Shown here: in pieces, positions 31,965 to 43,042 of the stretch
How positions within the stretch are numbered: the first letter of the stretch is position 1
Layout: every line of letters begins with the position of its first letter
Assembly: GCF_900107535.1 (NCBI RefSeq)
Contig: NZ_FNRA01000001.1
Coordinates: 496,001-560,000 of the forward strand
Direction of reading: 5' to 3'
Length of the DNA stretch: 64,000 nucleotides
Origin: Pedobacter hartonius
Lineage (GTDB): Bacteria > Bacteroidota > Bacteroidia > Sphingobacteriales > Sphingobacteriaceae
Translations under genes and position numbers: made by a program
The notes under the pieces: model-generated
Databases searched by the model: none
Told to the model about the DNA's origin: nothing
The model's input: only the letters and a program-made list of their open reading frames with translations

Positions 31965-34655
31965 CTAATTCAGCCTGATCACGCGCAGATAATCCAGCAT
32001 CGCCTGGTTCACTTCCCCGTTCATATTCTCGTTCCAATGCTCAAAAGACAGCTGCAGCTGATGACTTCCGCTGGTTAATTCCAGCCGAAGGCTATTGCTG
32101 AAACCCCAGTCAGACCACTGGTCTCTGCCACGCTGAGGAAATACAAAAGTCCCTGCAAATACGTCATCAATGCTGATAGTCCTGATCGCACACTTATTTT
32201 CTGTATTGGTAGGCCCGTTTCCATTGGAGTACCTGAAATCCAGCGCATACACACCCTGCTCAGGTACGTCTACCGTTACCATAAGGCTCCTGTTCTTTGT
32301 TTTGCTGATCTCCACAAATCCGCCCCCGCAAAATCCCCGGTAAGGAAGGGATGATTTTTCCGCAATCAGGCTGAGGTCAATGATCTTTATTTTTTGCGGC
32401 GGATAGATCAGTACAGGCTCGCTGGCAAATGACGGAATCCCTGCTGCGTCTGCGGCAATCACCTGGTACTCCCCGTTTCCATCTGCTGTATAACTCTGGC
32501 CGGTGGTTTTCGCTATTTCTTTCCCGTTATGGATGATCGTGTAACTTACAGCATTGTCTATCTTTTCCCAGGAAATCAGATCATCGTTATGTTTCAATAC
32601 CGGGGCAGCTACAGAGAACTGGTCTTTAACTAATCCGATACTCCCTTTTTCCAGCGCATTATTTGCAAGAAAGATCTGTATCTGGTGGGTACCTGACAAG
32701 TCTGCCGGAACAGTGGCAGAAGTCAGCTCTTTACCATCCATCATAATGGACCTGATCTGATTGCCATGACCGGTCATGGTAATATCAAGTATGGCATTTC
32801 TGTATTTGAAATGACTGAGCTTACGCCTGCCCTGCAGCCTCTCCGGAACAAAAGGCTTAAACACCAGAGAATTTTCACGAATATCCATACCAAATAAAAC
32901 CTTATAGATCATACTGATATTGCCCGACAAGCTCCATAACATATTACTTGAATTGACCTGTGTACCGGCAAAGTCCCCGGTAGAGGAAACGAAGTTTTCC
33001 TTGTTGGTCAGGAACAATGCCGCCGGGCGGTAAATGGCGCTCATGCTTTGAACCAAGGCTTCGGCATTGCCGGTTTTTGCTGCAGCGAGCGACCAGTAAG
33101 ACTGTACAAATGGCCATACGGCATCATTATGGTACGGAGGTATATTCGGAATCTGCGGATAGATACACGGAATGCCAAAATTAGTGACCGGCGTACGTGC
33201 AACCACAGATTGCTGACGTGCTTCATCGGCAATATCAAATAATACGGTCAATGCTTCTCCCAAAGCTTCTGAACGGGGCGACAATAACATGAACTGCCTG
33301 CCGTACAGGTACTGCCCGTAATAGCCCTTTTCAGGTATCCACAGATGGTTGTTTATCCCTGTTTTGATCTGCTCCGCTATCTTTGTATATTTCTCTGCGG
33401 CTTGTTTATCCTTCATCAGTACCGACATTTGCGCCAACACCTTATTAGTTTGGTAATGAACGGCGTTGGTACCCAAATTTTCAGAGGAGTAGATATCGGC
33501 AGACTGCATCCATTTAGGATAGGTCTGGTCGCGCCAGTCGAGGAAAGAAGATTCCCCCCGTACCAGTCCGGTCCGGCTGTCATATACATTTTTCAGGTCA
33601 TCTTCCACGGAATTTTTAATGATCTGGTAAGCTTTCGCCAGCCAGTCCTGATCTCCGGTAGTTTTATAAACCTCCCAGGCGGCTACTGCCCAGATCATCC
33701 GATCTGATGAAACCGGCCAGGAGCCGCCCGTTCCTGTATCCTGAATCACCCGGTTGTTTTTCACTTTTCTCAGCAGGCTATACTCTGCCACATTAGGCTG
33801 TAAAGTTGCCATGGACAGGATGATGCTGTAGCTGATGTCCCTGGTCCACACCCCCGCCCATTCCTTTCCGGTTCTGAATGTGCTGTCAGGTTCCACTGCA
33901 TTCACCATCTCTTCCAGCGCCAGGTTATAGAGCGCATCCATCACCGGAATATCCGAGTGATATTGCGGGAAGGCAGAGATATCTTTTGATAAATGCCAGG
34001 CAGAAGCAGTCGTCTTTTGTTCCTGTGGCTTGTTCATTTCAAGGCTGATGGTATAGATCCCATCGCCGTCACTATCCTGCAGCTGCAGTTCTTTGTGGTT
34101 AGCTAAATTATCGAAATCCCAGATCAGCGGACTGACGCTGCCTGCAACAAAAACACCTTTAAAGTCTGACTGGTAGATCTTTGTCCCGTCATAAGCGGTA
34201 TAAAATCCCTTTTCCTTAAAGTCAGCCAATACACTTCGCATGTCTAAACGGATAGTGAATTTTGTATCAGGCTGAAGGAAAACCCCGTTTGCCGGAACGG
34301 TGCGGTCTACATATTGCTGACCAAACCTGATCAGCGGGCTCTCAAATGATCCGCTCTCCGCAATGATGTTCAGCAGGTGGTTCTTACCGGAAGCCATCTC
34401 ATTGTCTTTACCGTTAAGACTAAACTTAAAGGCCAGCGCAGGGCTGATCTCCCGGTTCACCGGGCTCTTGTAACTGGAACTCAATTCTGTTGGGGAGAGG
34501 GCTACCGCTTCAAAGTTGCCCTGGGTAACTTTATTCTTCGATAAACTATAAAAATCAGACTGATAGATCTTGTCCATTGGTTTTCGCGACTTACATCCCG
34601 GCAGGGATAACAGTAAAAGAGAAGAAACAATTATATATAGGGGTATAGGCTTCAT
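31965..34655 (-). CDS. Large six-hairpin (MGH1-like) glycoside hydrolase, lipoprotein
   Basis: From the ATG at 34655 the protein has 896 residues. It has a lipoprotein signal peptide (LSLPGC) and an N-terminal beta-sandwich region up to about residue 235. The central (alpha/alpha)6 barrel (about 240-580) includes WTRDISYSIILSM, SSDRMIWAVAAWEVY, LDWRDQTYPKWM and HNDAVWPFVQSYW. C-terminal beta domains are carbohydrate-binding-like (about 590-896). Catalytic residues are probably among the Asp/Glu in the WTRD and LDWRD segments. Substrate is unknown; relatives act on alpha-linked oligosaccharides. Confidence 0.75.
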   Translation of the reverse strand: MKPIPLYIIVSSLLLLSLPGCKSRKPMDKIYQSDFYSLSKNKVTQGNFEAVALSPTELSSSYKSPVNREISPALAFKFSLNGKDNEMASGKNHLLNIIAESGSFESPLIRFGQQYVDRTVPANGVFLQPDTKFTIRLDMRSVLADFKEKGFYTAYDGTKIYQSDFKGVFVAGSVSPLIWDFDNLANHKELQLQDSDGDGIYTISLEMNKPQEQKTTASAWHLSKDISAFPQYHSDIPVMDALYNLALEEMVNAVEPDSTFRTGKEWAGVWTRDISYSIILSMATLQPNVAEYSLLRKVKNNRVIQDTGTGGSWPVSSDRMIWAVAAWEVYKTTGDQDWLAKAYQIIKNSVEDDLKNVYDSRTGLVRGESSFLDWRDQTYPKWMQSADIYSSENLGTNAVHYQTNKVLAQMSVLMKDKQAAEKYTKIAEQIKTGINNHLWIPEKGYYGQYLYGRQFMLLSPRSEALGEALTVLFDIADEARQQSVVARTPVTNFGIPCIYPQIPNIPPYHNDAVWPFVQSYWSLAAAKTGNAEALVQSMSAIYRPAALFLTNKENFVSSTGDFAGTQVNSSNMLWSLSGNISMIYKVLFGMDIRENSLVFKPFVPERLQGRRKLSHFKYRNAILDITMTGHGNQIRSIMMDGKELTSATVPADLSGTHQIQIFLANNALEKGSIGLVKDQFSVAAPVLKHNDDLISWEKIDNAVSYTIIHNGKEIAKTTGQSYTADGNGEYQVIAADAAGIPSFASEPVLIYPPQKIKIIDLSLIAEKSSLPYRGFCGGGFVEISKTKNRSLMVTVDVPEQGVYALDFRYSNGNGPTNTENKCAIRTISIDDVFAGTFVFPQRGRDQWSDWGFSNSLRLELTSGSHQLQLSFEHWNENMNGEVNQAMLDYLRVIRLN

Positions 34656-34725
34656 TTGATGCTGGTAATACAATTACAAACATATTCGAATAGCGCTATC
34701 CAATCAAACATTATATGAATAATCC

Positions 34726-35469
34726 TTAAAAAAACTTTTCAAAGGAAAGGCCATAAGTAAACAGCAGGTTTTCGCGGTCAGTTCTGGACACGCGGTTGTA
34801 ATTGAGGGCTGTTGTTAAACTCAGCCATTTGCTGACTTTGAAAGAAAGTGCAGAATTGGACCTGAAGTTATAATCGTCAGCCCTTTTGAGCGAGGGCTGG
34901 AAAAAAGTCGAGTTATCCAGTACAATATACTCCCTGATCACAAACTTAAACACTACCCGAAGGGAGTTCCTGTAGGTTTGGTAAACGTCCCTGAAATCTC
35001 CTTTAAGCAGCAGGTCACTGCTGTCAAACAAAAATCCGTCACTGATATTCAGATAGGCATCTTTGCGGTCATATATACTATAGGCAACACCTGCCCCGGT
35101 AAGCAGCTGGTTATTGATCTGCAGTGATTTGCTGGTATTGTAATTGGCAAGGCCCCAGTAAAAGAAATGCGGCACTGAACTGTATAAATTGAAGTCTAAC
35201 GATGAGGAAAAATCATTATTCGTCAACTGACGGTCCTGTTTTCCATAAACCCAGCTGTTGCTGAAATTCAAACTGAATGCTTTCTTTTTAATTCCAAACT
35301 TTGCGGCGTTATTTAACAGGTACGTTTGCCCGTCATTCGTTTTATTGATCGATCCGGCTGTGGCATAGTTCACTGAATAATGTATGCTGTCTGTAAATTG
35401 GGCGGCAGCGTTAACCGGCAGCAGGAAAAAGGATAAGATCAGGTAAAAATAATCGGGTTTTACTGGCAT
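34726..35469 (-). CDS. DUF481 outer-membrane barrel protein
   Basis: From ATG 35469 the product has 247 residues with a signal peptide (ending NAAAQ) and a beta-barrel layout of the DUF481 (YdiY) family: LNFSNSWVYGKQDRQLTNNDFSSSLDFNLY, RKDAYLNISDG, FRSNSALSFKVSKWLSLTTALNYNRVS. It terminates in Phe-Phe, an outer-membrane assembly signal. Function is unknown. The alternative start at 35505 adds 12 residues that weaken the signal peptide. Confidence 0.75.
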   Translation of the reverse strand: MPVKPDYFYLILSFFLLPVNAAAQFTDSIHYSVNYATAGSINKTNDGQTYLLNNAAKFGIKKKAFSLNFSNSWVYGKQDRQLTNNDFSSSLDFNLYSSVPHFFYWGLANYNTSKSLQINNQLLTGAGVAYSIYDRKDAYLNISDGFLFDSSDLLLKGDFRDVYQTYRNSLRVVFKFVIREYIVLDNSTFFQPSLKRADDYNFRSNSALSFKVSKWLSLTTALNYNRVSRTDRENLLFTYGLSFEKFF

Positions 35470-35590
35470 ATGCACAACAATTTTAAATAGGCTAACACAG
35501 CCCATTTAAAATTTGTTTGATCCGCCGGATGAATGCGGCTTCAGCTTCTAAGTTCTGGAGCTGTGCTTCGGCCTGCAAACCGGCAGACAA

Positions 35591-36706
35591 TTATGCCAGG
35601 CTGCTATCCCAGTCCTTCCATACAGGTTCATATCCCTGTTTCCTCAGCATTTCCGCAATTTTCGCAGGGCTGCGCTCATCAGAAATCTCAAACTGCTCGA
35701 GTGATTCCGGTTCAACCGCATAACCTCCCGGATTTGTCTTCGAACCGGCACTGATGGCCGTAATTCCCAGATTAACGATATGGTCACGGAACACCGTAGA
35801 CTCCCGCGTGGAAATGGACAGCTCCACCTCTTCATTCAGCAGCCGGTAAGCACAGATCAACTGTACCAGTTCACGGTCGGTCATTTCCACTTTGGGTTCC
35901 AGTCCCCCGCTAAAGGGGCGCAGCCGTGGGAAAGACAGGCTGTATTTGCTTTTCCAGTACTTCTTTTCCAGGTAACCAAGATGGAGGGCCGTGAAAAAAG
36001 AATCGGTGCGCCAGTCTTCCAGACCGATCAGTACACCGAGCCCCATCTTGTGGATACCTGCCGCGCCGAGCCTGTCCGGCGTTTCCAGCCTGTATTCGAA
36101 GTTCGATTTTTTTCCTTTGGGGTGGTGTTTCCTGTAATCCTCCCGGTGGTAGGTCTCCTGGTATACCAGTACGGTGTTCAGCCCGAAGGGGATCAGCTCC
36201 CGGTAATCTTCCAGGTCCATGGGTTGTACTTCCATAGAAATATGGGAGAAATGCGGGCCGATCAGTTCCAGTACCTTTTTAAAATAAGCTGTATGCACCG
36301 TCTGGTTGGCTTCTCCCGTTACCAGCAATACATGATCATAGCCCATGTCCTTGATCACCGCTACTTCCTGCATGATCTCCATGGGTGATAATGTTTTACG
36401 CCTCACTTTGTTGTCAAAACTAAAGCCGCAGTAGGTACAGATATTGTTGCATTCATTGGAAAGGTACAGCGGTACATACAGCTGCATCACTTTACCAAAT
36501 CTTTTCAGCGTGAGTTTTCTGCTCAACTGCGCCATTTGTTCCAGATAAGGGGCAGCCGCCGGTGAGATCAGTGCCTTAAAGTCTTCGAGTGTCCTTTTAC
36601 TTTTGTTCAATGCGGTCTCCACATCCAAAGCAGTTTTGGCATAAATGCTTTTGCTGGTCTCGTCCCAGCTATAGGTTTCAAAAAGCTCGTTGAAGGTGTT
36701 AGTCAT
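35591..36706 (-). CDS. thiH: 2-iminoacetate synthase ThiH
   Basis: ThiH is a radical-SAM tyrosine lyase that supplies dehydroglycine for thiazole formation. The 371-residue protein has the CxxxCxxC motif at Cys86, Cys90, Cys93 ([12 protein letters not shown]), a (beta/alpha)6 barrel, and a C-terminal [32 protein letters not shown] segment typical of ThiH. Its start overlaps thiG by eight bases. It is the last recognisable gene of the thiamine operon. Directly after its stop the frame stays open for 32 codons without a start, described under findings. Confidence 0.96.
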   Translation of the reverse strand: MTNTFNELFETYSWDETSKSIYAKTALDVETALNKSKRTLEDFKALISPAAAPYLEQMAQLSRKLTLKRFGKVMQLYVPLYLSNECNNICTYCGFSFDNKVRRKTLSPMEIMQEVAVIKDMGYDHVLLVTGEANQTVHTAYFKKVLELIGPHFSHISMEVQPMDLEDYRELIPFGLNTVLVYQETYHREDYRKHHPKGKKSNFEYRLETPDRLGAAGIHKMGLGVLIGLEDWRTDSFFTALHLGYLEKKYWKSKYSLSFPRLRPFSGGLEPKVEMTDRELVQLICAYRLLNEEVELSISTRESTVFRDHIVNLGITAISAGSKTNPGGYAVEPESLEQFEISDERSPAKIAEMLRKQGYEPVWKDWDSSLA

Positions 36707-37463
36707 CCAGAAATGAAGTTAAGGGACTGCTTGCCGCAGCCAGTGAACTGATAGAACCCAATTTTGCTTCAAAGGCCATTCTGCCTGCAATGACAGCGAT
36801 CTTAAAAGCCTCAGCCATCCTTGCCGGATCACCTGAAACAGCTATTGCTGTATTTACCAATACGGCGTCTGCTCCTATTTCCATTGCTTTAGCTGCATCT
36901 GAAGGGGCTCCGATCCCTGCATCTATGATCACCGGAACGTTACTCTGGCTGATGATCATTTCCAGGAAATCGATCGTTTTTAAACCTTTGTTGCTGCCAA
37001 TGGCAGAGCCTAAGGGCATTACTGCAGCCGTTCCGGCGTCTTCCAGCCGCTTGCACAATACTGGGTCTGCATGGATGTAGGGCAATACGATAAAGCCCAG
37101 CTTTGCCAGTTCCTCGGTAGCCTTCAGCGTTTCTATCGGGTCTGGCATGAGGTATTTCGGATCGGGATGGATCTCCAGTTTCAGCCAGTTGGTTTCCAGT
37201 GCTTCCCTAGCCAGCTGGGCTGCAAACACAGCCTCTTTGGCATTCCTCACGCCCGATGTATTGGGCAGCAGGCTGATATGTGAATGGCGCAGGTGACTGA
37301 GGATATCATCATCCTGGCCTTTCAGGTCTACCCTTTTCAAAGCTACGGTGACCAGTTCAGAACCGGAGGCCAGCAGTGCGGCTTCCATTTGTCCTGCTGA
37401 ATTAAATTTACCTGTTCCCGTTAGTAAACGGGATCCAAATACCTTATCTGCTATAGTGAACAT
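36699..37463 (-). CDS. thiG: Thiazole synthase ThiG
   Basis: ThiG condenses deoxyxylulose-5-phosphate, dehydroglycine and ThiS-thiocarboxylate to thiazole phosphate. The 254-residue barrel carries the Schiff-base lysine candidate in [32 protein letters not shown] (residues 67-87) and [31 protein letters not shown] (about 183-213). It overlaps thiE by 20 bases and thiH by eight, which suggests a tightly coupled operon. Length is normal. Confidence 0.96.
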   Translation of the reverse strand: MFTIADKVFGSRLLTGTGKFNSAGQMEAALLASGSELVTVALKRVDLKGQDDDILSHLRHSHISLLPNTSGVRNAKEAVFAAQLAREALETNWLKLEIHPDPKYLMPDPIETLKATEELAKLGFIVLPYIHADPVLCKRLEDAGTAAVMPLGSAIGSNKGLKTIDFLEMIISQSNVPVIIDAGIGAPSDAAKAMEIGADAVLVNTAIAVSGDPARMAEAFKIAVIAGRMAFEAKLGSISSLAAASSPLTSFLDD

Positions 37464-38064
37464 AAAATTCCTCGTTTAAGTCATTACTTCTTGTTAATAA
37501 TCCTGATACTGCAATGCCATGAATGCCGGTTGAAAGTATAGGATCGATGTCCGCCCGCTCTATCCCTCCGATTGCAATTACCGGTATCTTAATCCCCGCT
37601 TCGCGGATCTGCCCCATGATGCGGATATATCCTTCCAGACCCAGTGTGGGGCTCAGGTTTTTCTTCGTGGTTGTAAAATGGTATGGTCCGAGCCCGATGT
37701 AATCCACCCCCTCATCTGCCCTCCTCAGCACATCTTCGAAGGTATTGGCGGTACCGCCGATACATCTTTCTGCACCCAGTATCATCCTGGCTTCAGGAAC
37801 GGGCATATCGTCCAGTCCGAGATGCACACCATATGCACCGGATTGAAGGGCTATTCGGGGATAGTCGTTCACGATCAGCCTGGCCTGGTATTTCAGGCAC
37901 AGCAGATTTGCTTGCTCTGCAAGTGCCAGGACATTATCTTCATGTTGTTCCTTTACGCGTAACTGTATCCACTTCCCGCCGGAGCGCAAAACCTTCTCTA
38001 TGGCCGTCAGATGTGAACCTTCTTCGGGCGCCTGTGAAATATAATGCAGTTTATCTATCATCAT
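37444..38064 (-). CDS. thiE: Thiamine phosphate synthase ThiE
   Basis: ThiE joins hydroxymethylpyrimidine diphosphate and thiazole phosphate. The 206-residue barrel shows the family elements [29 protein letters not shown] and the phosphate-binding loop [12 protein letters not shown] with TxTK signature. [11 protein letters not shown] is near the end. Two starts are possible (38064 and 38061). It is the more canonical of two ThiE-fold proteins in the operon. Confidence 0.92.
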   Translation of the reverse strand: MMIDKLHYISQAPEEGSHLTAIEKVLRSGGKWIQLRVKEQHEDNVLALAEQANLLCLKYQARLIVNDYPRIALQSGAYGVHLGLDDMPVPEARMILGAERCIGGTANTFEDVLRRADEGVDYIGLGPYHFTTTKKNLSPTLGLEGYIRIMGQIREAGIKIPVIAIGGIERADIDPILSTGIHGIAVSGLLTRSNDLNEEFYVHYSR

Positions 38065-38663
38065 TACTGTATCTTATTTATTGCTTTCATGATATTCTTT
38101 AATTCGGTTAAGGGAGAAACTGTCTGGTGCCAAAGGCTTCCCAGTACCGCTGCCCCATCGAAGTTCATCTGTTTCAATTGTGCCAGGCGGTTTGCCCTGA
38201 CACCTCCTATGGCAAACACTTTCAACACATGCGGAGCTAAGGTAAATTCATCACCCAGCGCACTTTCATAGCCTTTTTTGGATATGCTGTTAAACACAGG
38301 GCCAAAAAAAACATAATCAAACTCCGTCAGTTCCTGAATTGTATGCGGATCATGCACGGAACTGCTCAAATGAAATCCATCAGCTGTTAAACCGGCAAAA
38401 TCACCTGCTGCCCGCGCTTTCCGCTGCTGCTCTGTAAAATGCAGCCGCTTTAGGGAAAACTCCTCCGCAAACTCATGGTGCTGATGGATCGCGATGCGGG
38501 GGTAATGCTGCTCAGCAATTCCCTGCATCAGCTTCCTGAATTTCTCCGGATCGTCAACCGGTTTCCTGATATGGAGCAAATGTAGCCCCTCTTCAAAAAA
38601 CCGGTTGATCAGTGCGGCCTCCCCTTCAAAATAATCCGGTGGTGTAACTACTATCAATTCCAT
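38064..38663 (-). CDS. TenI-like/ThiE-paralogous protein
   Basis: A 199-residue ThiE-fold protein. Recognisable elements are LHLLHIRKP, RIAIHQHHEFAEEFSLKRLHF, FFGPVFNSISKKGY and VFAIGGVRANRLAQL. The loop lacks the TxTK signature of ThiE and instead ends in KKGY, like thiazole tautomerase TenI, which aromatises the ThiG product. TenI activity is the best inference. It shares one base between its stop and the thiE start, and starts 10 bases downstream of thiC. Confidence 0.8.
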   Translation of the reverse strand: MELIVVTPPDYFEGEAALINRFFEEGLHLLHIRKPVDDPEKFRKLMQGIAEQHYPRIAIHQHHEFAEEFSLKRLHFTEQQRKARAAGDFAGLTADGFHLSSSVHDPHTIQELTEFDYVFFGPVFNSISKKGYESALGDEFTLAPHVLKVFAIGGVRANRLAQLKQMNFDGAAVLGSLWHQTVSPLTELKNIMKAINKIQ

Positions 38664-38673
38664 CCCCCCTTAA

Positions 38674-40599
<1,926 letters not shown>

Positions 40600-40633
40600 T
40601 CACGTATGATAAATTGTTCTTTATGTTCAGAGA

Positions 40634-40837
40634 TCAGCCGCCCTGGGTGGCTTTGATGAGCACAACCTGGTCGCCCGGCTGAAGAAGATGATCGGCCCAG
40701 TCAGATTTTGAAACGATAGCCTGATTGACGGCTATTGCAATTCCGGTTCCCGGGACCTGTAAAACAGCAGACAATAACTGGGCTACAGATGAAGGGGCAC
40801 TAAGCTTGAAGGGTTGATTGTTTACGGTAATTTCCAT
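40634..40837 (-). CDS. thiS: Sulfur carrier protein ThiS
   Basis: ThiS is the ubiquitin-fold sulfur carrier for thiazole synthesis. The 67-residue protein ends in Gly-Gly (KATQGG), the residue that is thiocarboxylated. Normally ThiF adenylates this glycine, but no thiF is present in the window. It is the first gene of the operon and starts about 50 bases behind the riboswitch. Confidence 0.94.
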   Translation of the reverse strand: MEITVNNQPFKLSAPSSVAQLLSAVLQVPGTGIAIAVNQAIVSKSDWADHLLQPGDQVVLIKATQGG

Positions 40838-40887
40838 CTTATTGTTTTTTTAAAACGATAGGAAATGACCTGTAACGGGGGGATGAA

Positions 40888-40980
40888 AAGACAACCGCAA
40901 AGTTGTCTTACTTTTCCCTTCGGCAGTACTAACTGCATCAGGTTCAAAGGGTATATCTCAGCACAAGGCACCCCTAAAGT
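40888..40980 (-). promoter_or_regulatory. TPP riboswitch upstream of thiS
   Basis: Reading the minus strand from 40980, the thi-box elements appear in order: GGGGTGCC, CTGAGATATACCC, GAACCTGAT, CAGTTAGTACTGCCGAAGGGA. A short stem (40888-40895 with 40902-40909) follows, which may be the expression platform. It has no strong T tract, so translational control is as likely as termination. Control by thiamine diphosphate of the whole thiS-thiH operon is expected. Confidence 0.95.
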
Positions 40981-41062
40981 TTTTTGTAAACGTATAAATT
41001 ATATCTTGTAAAAAGAAAATTATTAAAAAAAGAATCTCATGATATTGTCACATTCTCCATAG

Positions 41063-41146
41063 AAACATCAGATGTTTAAATATAAAATACATCTTTGAAA
41101 CATCAGATGTTTAACTATCATAAACATCATTAAACATCTGACGTTT
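41063..41146 (+). promoter_or_regulatory. Three operator palindromes before the GntR gene
   Basis: The 15-base palindrome AAACATC-N-GATGTTT occurs at 41063-41077 and 41098-41112 and with one change at 41132-41146 (AAACATCTGACGTTT). They are spaced 35 and 34 bases, about three to three and a half helical turns. A lone half site AAACATC lies at 41122-41128. The last site ends 14 bases before the GntR start, so autorepression is likely. This covers most of the 323-base gap together with the riboswitch. Confidence 0.85.
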
Positions 41147-41160
41147 AAAACAAATAAAAA

Positions 41161-41799
41161 ATGAAACTTTCAGATCAGGTCATCATCGCGATAAAAAAAG
41201 ATATCGCCGCCGGGAAGCTCAAAAAGGGCGGGAAGATACCTGCAGAACCGGAACTTATGGAAATTTACCAGGTTGGCCGTTCAACCATCAGGGAGGCCAT
41301 CAAAACGCTCGCCATCTCCGGTATCCTAAAAGTGCAGCAGGGATCCGGAACCTATGTAGCCTCAAAGATTAAAGACGAATCACTGAGCCAGCGCTTAAAG
41401 CGGGCGGATTTTGATGAAGTAAATACTGTCCGTCTGATACTTGAAAAAGAAATGGTAAAACTTGCCTGCAGCAACCGGACGGAAGCCGATCTGGAAAAGA
41501 TGCAGGCATTGCTGCAGCAGCGGAAAAATGCAATCGAGGCAGGACAGCAAAAAAAATGTGCCGATGCTGACGTTGCTTTTCACATCAGTATTGCAAAGGC
41601 ATCCGGAAACCAGGTATTGTCAGATCTCTATGAGAATTTCAGCCTGGTGCTGCGTGATTTCTTCTCTAAGCGGGAGGAAAATATCGATCATTTCAGCCGA
41701 AGCCAGGAATCGCACGAAAAACTTGTCGACGCCATAACGGATCAGGACCAAAAATCGGCAGAACAATTTTTAACAAGTATATTACACAACAATTATTAA
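41161..41799 (+). CDS. FadR-type GntR transcription regulator
   Basis: A 212-residue repressor with an N-terminal winged helix-turn-helix (GGKIPAEPELMEIYQVGRSTIREAIKTLAISGILKVQQGSGTYV, residues 22-65) and a C-terminal FCD-like all-helical ligand domain (about 80-212). Residues such as the Asp, His and His of the FCD metal site may bind a carboxylate effector. It heads a unit with the TauE/SafE transporter (four bases later) and DUF1634. The three palindromes upstream are the probable operators. The effector is probably the exported or imported sulfonate or small acid. Confidence 0.92.
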   Translation: MKLSDQVIIAIKKDIAAGKLKKGGKIPAEPELMEIYQVGRSTIREAIKTLAISGILKVQQGSGTYVASKIKDESLSQRLKRADFDEVNTVRLILEKEMVKLACSNRTEADLEKMQALLQQRKNAIEAGQQKKCADADVAFHISIAKASGNQVLSDLYENFSLVLRDFFSKREENIDHFSRSQESHEKLVDAITDQDQKSAEQFLTSILHNNY

Positions 41800-41803
41800 T
41801 ATC

Positions 41804-42640
41804 ATGATGACCATCTTTACTTTTACCCTGATCTTATTACTGGGCGCCTATCTTGCAGGACTTGCCGGCTCGCTCACCGGCCTTGGAGGCGGCGTAGTGA
41901 TCATCCCGTTACTCACCCTGTTTTTCCATGTTGATATCCGCTATGCCATCGGGGCGGCACTCGTGGCCTCTATTGCCACTTCTTCCGGCTCCGCAAGCGC
42001 CTATGTAAAGGAAGGAATTACCAATGTTCGTTTGGGGATGTTCCTTGAAATTGCAACAACTGCCGGTGCGGTGATGGGGGCTATACTTGCCATTTATACC
42101 CCTGTGAATATCGTGGCCATCTTATTTGGTGTGATGCTGATCTTTTCAGCAGCCATGACACTCAGAAAGAAAAGTGAAGCCGCATTAACTGTAGGCAGCA
42201 AATTATCATACACACTAAAGTTAAATAGCAGTTATCCGTCAAAAAACGGCCCTATAGCGTATAAACTCAATAATGTTGGTGCAGGATTTTCTATCATGAC
42301 CATTGCAGGCATACTTTCGGGATTGCTGGGCATAGGTTCGGGCGCCTTAAAGGTACTGGCCATGGATACCGCAATGAAAGTTCCGTTCAGGGTAAGCACC
42401 ACCACCAGTAACTTCATGGTAGGCGTAACGGCTGCAGCCAGTGCAGTGGTGTACCTGCAAAGGGGATATATCGATCCGGGAATTGCGTTCCCTGTGATCA
42501 TTGGCGTACTCGCCGGGGCATTTACAGGCTCCAAACTGCTGATGAAGATCAATGTCAATTCACTCAAACTGATCTTCAGCATTGCCATCACGCTCATTGC
42601 CCTGAATATGATCTACAATGGTTTTAACCATAAATTCTAA
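41804..42640 (+). CDS. TauE/SafE family sulfite or sulfonate transporter (TSUP)
   Basis: A 278-residue inner-membrane protein with eight or so helices and the two TSUP repeats: LGAYLAGLAGSLTGLGGGVVIIPLLT at the N-terminus and MTIAGILSGLLGIGSGALKVLAM in the middle. TSUP members move sulfite, sulfonates or other small organic anions. It starts four bases after the GntR gene and is followed by DUF1634, a common partner of TSUP proteins in Bacteroidota. Substrate is not known. Confidence 0.9.
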   Translation: MMTIFTFTLILLLGAYLAGLAGSLTGLGGGVVIIPLLTLFFHVDIRYAIGAALVASIATSSGSASAYVKEGITNVRLGMFLEIATTAGAVMGAILAIYTPVNIVAILFGVMLIFSAAMTLRKKSEAALTVGSKLSYTLKLNSSYPSKNGPIAYKLNNVGAGFSIMTIAGILSGLLGIGSGALKVLAMDTAMKVPFRVSTTTSNFMVGVTAAASAVVYLQRGYIDPGIAFPVIIGVLAGAFTGSKLLMKINVNSLKLIFSIAITLIALNMIYNGFNHKF

Positions 42641-42645
42641 ACAAG

Positions 42646-43041
42646 ATGACTACGAAAGAAAATAAAAAAATGAACGATTACGATATGGAACAGCTGATTG
42701 GCCAGGTATTACGGTACGGGGTACTGATCTCAGGCAGCATAGCGATCATCGGTGGGATATGGTATCTGTACCAGCAGGGTTCAGGCACTCCGAATTACAC
42801 TACATTTAATGGAGAACCTGCCGGATATACGAGCCTTACCGGCATCCTGAAGGGCTTGGCACAGGGCAGCGCCTCTGAGATTATTCAGCTTGGCGTGCTT
42901 ATCCTGATCGCTACGCCGATCATCCGGATATTTTTCTCCCTGGTATCCTTCATCATTGAGAAAGACAGGCTCTATATAGTAATTACCTCTATCGTATTGT
43001 TCATTATCCTCTTCAGCATGTTCGCAGGACTGAAGGTATAA
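42646..43041 (+). CDS. DUF1634 membrane protein
   Basis: A 131-residue protein with three membrane helices (about residues 22-40, 87-107 and 112-131). The N-terminal DMEQLIGQVLRYGVLISG and IQLGVLILIATPIIRIFFSL match DUF1634. The family occurs almost only beside TSUP transporters and is presumed to be an accessory subunit. It starts five bases behind the TSUP gene. A second ATG at 42670 is also possible. Confidence 0.85.
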   Translation: MTTKENKKMNDYDMEQLIGQVLRYGVLISGSIAIIGGIWYLYQQGSGTPNYTTFNGEPAGYTSLTGILKGLAQGSASEIIQLGVLILIATPIIRIFFSLVSFIIEKDRLYIVITSIVLFIILFSMFAGLKV

Positions 43042-43042
43042 T

